Origin: PALSA-1004 sp046715035
GTDB taxonomy: Bacteria > Pseudomonadota > Gammaproteobacteria > Burkholderiales > SG8-41
DNA: 34,033 nt
Assembly (NCBI GenBank): GCA_046715035.1
Contig: JBKJZR010000011.1
Coordinates: forward strand, 1 to 34,033
Direction: 5' to 3'
The position numbers and the translations under genes are program-made. The notes beneath the pieces are model-generated. The model did no database searches and was not told the origin of the DNA. It worked only from the letters and a program-made list of their open reading frames with translations. Of this stretch, positions 28,983-34,033 are shown piece after piece; within the stretch, counting starts at the first letter, position 1; each line of letters starts with the position of its first letter.

Positions 28983-29459
28983 ATGAGCAAGGTTCCCCTC
29001 ACGGTGGTAGGCGCCGAGAAACTCCGTGCCGACCTGCACGAGCTGAAGACGGCGCAGCGTCCCCGCGTCATTCAGGCCATTGCGGAAGCGCGTGCCCATG
29101 GCGATCTCGCGGAAAACGCCGAATATGCTGCGGCCAAGGAGCGGCAGAGTTTCATCGAAGGCCGCATCGCCGAGCTGGAGAGCAAGCTCGCGAACGCGCA
29201 GATCATCGATCCCGCGCTGCTCGACGCGGATGGGCGTTGTGTCTTCGGCGCTACGATCGAGCTGGAAGACCTGACCAGCAGCGAGGTGGTGACCTATCAG
29301 ATCGTCGGCGATGACGAAGCCGATATCAAGGATGGCAAGATTTCGATCAGCTCACCGATCGCGCGGGCGCTGATCGGCAAGTATTCGGGCGACGTTGCCG
29401 AAGTGAAAGCACCCGGGGGCGTTCGCGAATACGAGATACGCGACGTCAAATACGTGTGA
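28983..29459 (+). CDS. greA: transcription elongation factor GreA
   Basis: A 158-residue GreA that rescues backtracked RNA polymerase by stimulating transcript cleavage. The N-terminal coiled coil carries the tip motif HGDLAENAEYAAAKERQSF with the catalytic acidic residues D and E. The C-terminal FKBP-like domain ends with ISISSPIARALIGKYSGDVA. It starts 13 bp after carB; carAB-greA is a familiar order in proteobacteria. Confidence 0.96.
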   Translation: MSKVPLTVVGAEKLRADLHELKTAQRPRVIQAIAEARAHGDLAENAEYAAAKERQSFIEGRIAELESKLANAQIIDPALLDADGRCVFGATIELEDLTSSEVVTYQIVGDDEADIKDGKISISSPIARALIGKYSGDVAEVKAPGGVREYEIRDVKYV

Positions 29460-29675
29460 GGGTGTCGCGGGGCGGGAACGACCCGCTCACCGCGAGTTGC
29501 TCGAGTGGACCTCGGTAGCGGCTATCCGCCGAGATTGCTGTCTACGCATCCGTTCAGTGCGGAGCGCATGGCGCGTGTCGTGGGATTGATCCAAACGCGG
29601 GGTTGGCCGGTGGACGGTCCCGCAGACTGCGCTGCCCGAAAAGGTGCGCCGCCATGCGCACGGCCGGCAATGAGG

Positions 29676-30029
29676 TCAGCGCTGGAAGCTGCGCTTGGTG
29701 CGCCGCGGCGCCTTGCGCCGTATTTTCGGTTTGGGCGCGCGCGCTGCGTCGTCCTCGCGACGCGGACGAAACACGACCAGGATCTTGCCGATATGCTGCA
29801 CAGGCGCTGCCTCCAACGCGTCGCAGATTTCGCTGAGCAGGGCAGCACGCGCTGCGCGTTCTCCCGAGAGTACGCGGATCTTGATCAGTTCACGGCTCGC
29901 CAGAGCGCGCACTATTTCCGCGAGGACGGCCGGCGTCAGGCCGGCATTGCCGACCATGATCACCGTATGCAGCGCGTGCGCGCGGGTACGCAATGCACTG
30001 CGTTGGGTTGGGGTGAGTTCGAGCTGCAT
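29676..30029 (-). CDS. yhbY: YhbY-type CRM-domain RNA-binding protein
   Basis: A 117-residue protein with one CRM domain: LTPTQRSALRTRAHALHTVI, the GxxG-like loop MVGNAGLT, VLAEIVRALASRELIKIRVL and HIGKILVVFRPR. A basic tail of about 20 residues (KPKIRRKAPRRTKRSFQR) follows. CRM proteins bind pre-50S ribosomal RNA. The frame runs on to 30572 against rlmE, but the family start MQLELTPTQR is ATG 30029. It is divergent from rlmE with only 21 bp between start codons, as in many proteobacteria. Confidence 0.92.
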   Translation of the reverse strand: MQLELTPTQRSALRTRAHALHTVIMVGNAGLTPAVLAEIVRALASRELIKIRVLSGERAARAALLSEICDALEAAPVQHIGKILVVFRPRREDDAARAPKPKIRRKAPRRTKRSFQR

Positions 30030-30050
30030 GGTGGGGGCGCAGTCTAGCTC

Positions 30051-30773
30051 ATGAAACGGTCCAAAACCAGCAAACAATGGATGCGCGAGCACGTGAACGA
30101 CGTGTACGTGCAGCGCGCGAAGCAGGCAGGCTATCGCTCGCGTGCCGCTTACAAGCTGCTGGAAATTGCCAAGCGCGACAAGCTGCTCAGGCCCGGCATG
30201 GTGGTCGTCGATCTGGGCGCGTCTCCGGGCGGATGGTCCCAGGTCGCGCAGAGCGTAGTGGGTCCGCAGGGGCGGGTAATCGCGCTCGATGTGCTCGATA
30301 TGGCGCCATTGCCGGGCGTTACTTTTTTGCGCGGCGACTTTCGGGATGCAACGGCGGCGGCTGTCTTGGCGCAGGCATTGGGCGAACGCGCGGTCGATCT
30401 TGTATTGAGCGACATGTCGCCCAATATCAGCGGTATCAGCATGAGCGACCAGGCCCGTACGATCGAGCTCGCCGAACTCGCGCTCGAATATGCTGCCAAA
30501 CACCTGAAACCGCGCGGCAGTCTTCTCGTGAAAACGTTCCAGGGCTCTGGATTTCAAGAGTTTTTTTCGCATGTTCGGGCATTGTTCGAGCGCGTAGCGA
30601 CGCGTAAACCGGAGGCTTCGCGCGCGCGCAGCAACGAGATCTACGTGCTGGCCCTGGGGCGGCGCCCCGTGCCGTTGTCAGGGCGGGTGCAGGCGCGTGA
30701 CGCAACCGCGCGGTCCGACGGAAAAGAGTTTAGAATTGAGCAAGATAGGCGCCGAACTGAAGAAGGAGGTTAG
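30051..30773 (+). CDS. rlmE: 23S rRNA (uridine-2'-O)-methyltransferase
   Basis: A 240-residue RlmE/FtsJ that methylates U2552 of 23S rRNA in the large subunit. It has the SAM-binding motif VVVDLGASPGGWSQVAQ and the K-D-K-E catalytic tetrad: Lys in SRAAYKLLEI, Asp in LSDMSPNISG, Lys in LLVKTFQGSG and Glu in SNEIYVLAL. A disordered tail of about 30 residues goes beyond the usual E. coli length (209). Its stop TAG abuts the ftsH TTG, and the ftsH Shine-Dalgarno lies inside its last codons. Confidence 0.96.
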   Translation: MKRSKTSKQWMREHVNDVYVQRAKQAGYRSRAAYKLLEIAKRDKLLRPGMVVVDLGASPGGWSQVAQSVVGPQGRVIALDVLDMAPLPGVTFLRGDFRDATAAAVLAQALGERAVDLVLSDMSPNISGISMSDQARTIELAELALEYAAKHLKPRGSLLVKTFQGSGFQEFFSHVRALFERVATRKPEASRARSNEIYVLALGRRPVPLSGRVQARDATARSDGKEFRIEQDRRRTEEGG

Positions 30774-32669
30774 TTGAACAATCTGATTAAAAACGTGGCA
30801 ATCTGGCTGGTCATAGCGTTGGTGTTGATGACTGTGTTCAACCAGTTCAGCACGCGGCAGGCCGCGCAAAGCATCATCCCGTATTCCCAGTTCATGGAAG
30901 AGGTCAAGCAGGGGCGCGTCAGTTCGGCCGTCGTCGAGGGTCGCACCGTACGCTGGCAATCGAGCGACAATCGCAAGTACGTCACTTACAGTCCTGGCAC
31001 CCTCGGTGACCTGTGGATGGTCAGCGATCTGCTCAAATATGGTGTGAAGGTTGACGCCAAGCCCGAGGAAGAGCAGAGCTTTCTCATGCAGATTTTCATA
31101 TCGTGGTTCCCGATGCTGCTGTTGATCGGCATCTGGATCTTCTTCATGCGCCAGATGCAGGGCGGCGGTCGCGGGGGCGCGTTCTCCTTCGGCAAGAGCC
31201 GCGCGCGCATGATGGACGAAAGCAGCAACACGGTGACGTTCGCCGATGTGGCGGGATGCGAAGAGGCGAAGGAAGAAGTGTCGGAGCTGGTCGAGTTTCT
31301 GCGCGACCCAGGCAAGTTTCAGAAGCTCGGCGGGCGCATCCCGCGCGGGGTGCTGATGGTGGGCAATCCCGGGACCGGCAAGACACTGCTGGCGCGCGCG
31401 ATCGCCGGCGAGGCGAAAGTGCCGTTTTTCAGCATTTCGGGCTCCGATTTCGTCGAGATGTTTGTCGGCGTAGGTGCCGCGCGCGTGCGCGACATGTTCG
31501 AGCAGGCGAAAAAGCACGCGCCGTGCATCGTCTTTATCGACGAGATCGACGCCGTTGGCCGCCAACGCGGCGCGGGGCTGGGCGGCGGCAACGACGAGCG
31601 CGAGCAGACGCTCAACCAGCTGTTGGTGGAAATGGACGGCTTCGAGGGCGCGGCCGGCGTGATCGTGATCGCCGCAACCAACCGTCCCGATGTGCTCGAT
31701 CCGGCGTTGATGCGTCCGGGTCGCTTCGACCGCCAGGTCGTGGTGCCGCTGCCTGATATCCGTGGCCGCGAGCAGATATTGCTGGTTCACATGCGCAAGG
31801 TCCCGCTCGCGCCCGACGTGAAGGCCGACATCATCGCGCGTGGGACTCCGGGCTTCTCCGGTGCCGATCTCGCCAACCTGGTGAACGAAGCCGCCTTGTT
31901 CGCCGCCCGGCAGAGCAAGCGCCTGGTCGACATGGACGACTTCGAGCGCGCGAAGGACAAGATCATCATGGGCGCAGAGCGCCGTTCGCTCGTCATGCCC
32001 GAGCACGAGCGCAAGAACACGGCCTACCACGAATCCGGGCACGCCCTCGTGGCGAAGCTGTTGCTCAAGACCGATCCGGTCCACAAGGTGACCATCATTC
32101 CGCGCGGGCGCGCGCTAGGGGTGACGATGCAGTTGCCGACCGAAGACCGCTACAGCATGGACCGCGAGCAGATACTGCAGAACATCTCGGTGTTGTTCGG
32201 CGGGCGCATCGCCGAAGAAATTTTTATGGGACAGATGACCACCGGCGCTTCGAACGACTTCGAGCGCGCGACGGAAATGGCGCGGCGCATGGTGACGCAG
32301 TGGGGTATGAGCGATGCCATGGGACCCATGGTCTATGGCGAGAACGATGGCGAGGTATTCCTCGGACGCTCGATCACGACGCACAAGAACGTGTCGGAAG
32401 ACACGATGCGCCAGGTCGATGCGGAAATCCGCCGCATCATCGATCAGCAGTATGGAGTCGCGCGCAAGCTCGTCGAGGACAACCGCGACAAGATCGAAAA
32501 AATGGCCGCGGCGCTGCTGGAATGGGAAACCATCGACGCCGATCAGATCAACGACATCATGGAAGGACGCGATCCGCGTCCGCCCAAGCCGACTCCGACC
32601 GTGGTCGTGCCGCCCAAGGATCATCCTCCCAGCGCGAACGTTGCGCCTGCGCCTGCGCCAGGCGCCTGA
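30774..32669 (+). CDS. ftsH: ATP-dependent zinc metalloprotease FtsH
   Basis: A 631-residue inner-membrane AAA protease that degrades membrane proteins and regulators such as sigma-32 and LpxC. It has two membrane helices (about 8-25 and 107-126), Walker A GNPGTGKT (197-204), Walker B VFIDEID (253-259), the SRH ending RPGRFDRQ and the zinc site HESGH (419-423). The start is TTG 30774, preceded by a perfect AAGGAGG five bases away and directly following the rlmE stop. It has a Pro/Ala-rich C-terminal tail. Its protease domain is repeated in divergent form at 32854-33477. Confidence 0.97.
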   Translation: MNNLIKNVAIWLVIALVLMTVFNQFSTRQAAQSIIPYSQFMEEVKQGRVSSAVVEGRTVRWQSSDNRKYVTYSPGTLGDLWMVSDLLKYGVKVDAKPEEEQSFLMQIFISWFPMLLLIGIWIFFMRQMQGGGRGGAFSFGKSRARMMDESSNTVTFADVAGCEEAKEEVSELVEFLRDPGKFQKLGGRIPRGVLMVGNPGTGKTLLARAIAGEAKVPFFSISGSDFVEMFVGVGAARVRDMFEQAKKHAPCIVFIDEIDAVGRQRGAGLGGGNDEREQTLNQLLVEMDGFEGAAGVIVIAATNRPDVLDPALMRPGRFDRQVVVPLPDIRGREQILLVHMRKVPLAPDVKADIIARGTPGFSGADLANLVNEAALFAARQSKRLVDMDDFERAKDKIIMGAERRSLVMPEHERKNTAYHESGHALVAKLLLKTDPVHKVTIIPRGRALGVTMQLPTEDRYSMDREQILQNISVLFGGRIAEEIFMGQMTTGASNDFERATEMARRMVTQWGMSDAMGPMVYGENDGEVFLGRSITTHKNVSEDTMRQVDAEIRRIIDQQYGVARKLVEDNRDKIEKMAAALLEWETIDADQINDIMEGRDPRPPKPTPTVVVPPKDHPPSANVAPAPAPGA

Positions 32670-32750
32670 CCGCGCCGGCGCAGGGTAGCTTAGAAGCGGA
32701 ATATGCCGCGAGAGTTGCTCGCGCGGTCTGTGCCATTGTCGGCCGTTTGC

Positions 32751-32870
32751 ATGTCCACACCTGAGCTGCTGCGCTGCGGCAGGTTTTGTTTGCGGTTAAC
32801 ACGGCCCCTGATCATGGGGGTCGTAAATCTCACTCCCGATTCCTTCTCGGACGGTGGCGCGCATGCTTCC
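32751..32870 (+). pseudogene. folP: truncated start of folP (dihydropteroate synthase), copy 1
   Basis: ATG 32751 begins MSTPELLRCGRFCLRLTRPL then IMGVVNLTPDSFSDGGAHAS, the diagnostic N-terminus of dihydropteroate synthase (GVVNLTPDSFSDGG binds the pterin and diphosphate). After about 40 residues the similarity stops and the DNA becomes the 3' part of an ftsH gene in another frame. The first ftsH is followed by this start after 81 bp, which is the normal betaproteobacterial gene order. Confidence 0.85.
32854..32870. other. folP/ftsH junction
   Basis: The bases from about 32854 to 32870 can be read both as the continuation of folP copy 1 (GGAHAS) and, in another frame, as FtsH (VARMLP). This is a microhomology of roughly 17 nt at which one gene switches to the other. 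Confidence 0.75.
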
Positions 32871-33477
32871 CAAGACCGACCCGGTGCATAAGGTTACGGT
32901 GATTCCTCGCGGACGTGCGCTCGGCGTCACCATGCAGCTGCCGACCGAGGACCGCTACAGCCAGGACCGCGATCGGCTGCTGAGCATGATTGCGGTGCTG
33001 TTCGGCGGCCGCGTCGCCGAAGAGTTGTTCATGCACCAGATGACCACCGGCGCTTCGAACGACTTCGAGCGCGCCACCGAGATCGCGCGCCGCATGGTGA
33101 CGCAGTGGGGCATGTCCGACGAGCTCGGCACCATGGTGTACGGCGAGAACGAGGGCGAGGTATTCCTCGGCCGCTCGGTCACCACGCACAAGAGCGTCTC
33201 CGAAGCGACCATGCAGAAGGTCGACGCCGAGATCCGCCGCATCATCGACCAGCAGTACCGCGTCGCCCGCAAGATCCTCGAGGAGAACCGCGAAAAGGTC
33301 GAGGTGATGGCCAAGGCGCTGCTCGAGTACGAGACGCTCGACGCCGACCAGATCGGCGACATCATGTCCGGCAAGCCGCCGCGGCCGCCGAAGCCCACCG
33401 GCTCGCAGCCCGCCGCGAAGCCGCCCGCGAGCGACGCCGGCGCCGAGGGCGCCACCGCACCTGCGCCGACCGCCTAA
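32854..33477 (+). pseudogene. ftsH: divergent ftsH 3' fragment lacking the AAA domain
   Basis: 207 codons match the C-terminal protease domain of FtsH from just after the HExxH helix (LPKTDPVHKVTVIPRGRALG) to a distinct Pro/Ala-rich tail ending APAPTA. Compared with 32072-32669 it is clearly homologous but differs at roughly a quarter of residues (for example SQDRDRLLSMI versus SMDREQILQNI), and its codons end more uniformly in G/C. It has no AAA module and no HExxH, so it cannot be an active protease as it stands. It is best read as the end of another organism's ftsH. Confidence 0.85.
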
Positions 33478-33481
33478 GAAG

Positions 33482-34033
33482 TTGCGCTGCGGGCGTTTCG
33501 AGCTTTCGCTCGAGCGCCCGCTCGTCATGGGCGTGATCAACGTTACGCCCGACTCGTTTTCCGACGGTGGCATGTTTTTCAGCCGGAAGCTCGCCATCGC
33601 CCACGCCCGCAAGCTGGCCAAGGAGGGCGTCGATATCATCGATATCGGCGGGGAGTCCACCCGCCCGGGCGCCGCGCCGGTGCCCGAGGACGACGAGCTG
33701 AGCCGGGTCCTGCCGGTGCTCGAGCAGCTCTCCGACCTTTGCGTTTCGGTCGACACGCGCCGGCCGGCGGTGATGAAGGCGGCGCTCGCGGCGGGGGCCT
33801 CGATGATCAACGACGTCGACGCGCTGACCGCGCCAGGGGCGCTGGAGGCCGTCGCGGAGAGCGACTGCGCAGTGTGCCTGATGCACAAGAAGGGCGAGCC
33901 GCCCACGATGCAGCAGGACCCCCATTACGACGACGTGGTGGCGGAAGTCAAAGCCTTCCTGCAGCAGCGCGTGGACGCGGCCTTGGCGGTGGGCGTCGCC
34001 GCCGGGCGCATCGTCGTCGACCCGGGCTTCGGG
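33482..34033 (+). CDS. folP: dihydropteroate synthase, N-terminal part (runs off the window), copy 2
   Basis: Open to the end of the window. It shows GVINVTPDSFSDGGMFF, DIIDIGGESTRPGA, VSVDTRRPAVMKAAL, INDVDAL, CLMHKKGEPPTMQQ and VVDPGFG, the ordered motifs of FolP, which joins para-aminobenzoate to pterin pyrophosphate in folate synthesis. The start is probably TTG 33482 (MRCGRFELSLERPL), because no ATG or GTG lies upstream in frame near the ftsH stop; ATG 33527 would cut off the first strand. The gap to the preceding ftsH fragment is 4 bp, against 81 bp in copy 1, so the two ftsH-folP pairs come from different lineages. Confidence 0.9.
   Translation, partial: MRCGRFELSLERPLVMGVINVTPDSFSDGGMFFSRKLAIAHARKLAKEGVDIIDIGGESTRPGAAPVPEDDELSRVLPVLEQLSDLCVSVDTRRPAVMKAALAAGASMINDVDALTAPGALEAVAESDCAVCLMHKKGEPPTMQQDPHYDDVVAEVKAFLQQRVDAALAVGVAAGRIVVDPGFG

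Overview
The window looks like a 34-kb piece of a GC-rich betaproteobacterial chromosome (Burkholderiales/Nitrosomonadales-like). This rests on gene content: dnaK/dnaJ/grpE with both hrcA and sigma-32-type promoters, ftsH followed by folP, bamE beside fur, and a PEP-CTERM protein. No rRNA, tRNA, CRISPR array, intact insertion sequence or prophage was seen. Most of it is housekeeping sequence.

Layout. 1-141: the 3' end of a PLP-dependent Cys/Met-metabolism enzyme. 180-509 (-): a small cysteine-pair protein. 604-3194 (-): lpxH, two cyclophilins (ppiB, ppiA) and an exported TPR protein. 3386-7370 (+): cysS, a NupC-type nucleoside transporter and an unassigned protein. 7420-9275: a GST divergent from a lone xdhC. 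9276-9997: a stretch without an intact gene, containing one relic reading frame and a good sigma-54 promoter. 9998-10927 (+): a PEP-CTERM protein. 11119-14905 (-): grpE-dnaK-dnaJ with sigma-32-type promoters. 15054-17715 (-): a membrane protein, hemH and hrcA. 17844-20526 (+): nadK and recN. 20598-22249 (+): a two-gene operon whose first gene has an in-frame UGA in a UGSC motif. 22459-22887 (-): fur. 23001-29459 (+): bamE, dapB, carA, carB and greA. 29676-30029 (-): yhbY. 30051-32669 (+): rlmE and ftsH. 32751-34033: a start of folP that breaks off into a second, divergent ftsH 3' end, followed by a second folP.

The most interesting item is 20598-21137. Conventional calling gives two short ORFs, but they share a frame separated by one TGA. 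Reading TGA as selenocysteine gives a 179-residue protein with the motif AD-U-GSCT. A strong stem-loop starts one base after the UGA, as expected for a bacterial SECIS. Its stop overlaps the start of a conserved partner of unknown function.

Other notable items: a 140-bp repeat with terminal inverted repeats (10983-11122 and 22322-22462) whose end coincides with the stop codons of dnaJ and fur; the sigma-54 promoter of the PEP-CTERM gene; heptamer and 46-bp repeats around hrcA and nadK; a relic of a second dapB 3' end; and the folP/ftsH junction near 32854-32870, most simply a chimeric assembly join, so everything after about 32854 may come from another organism.
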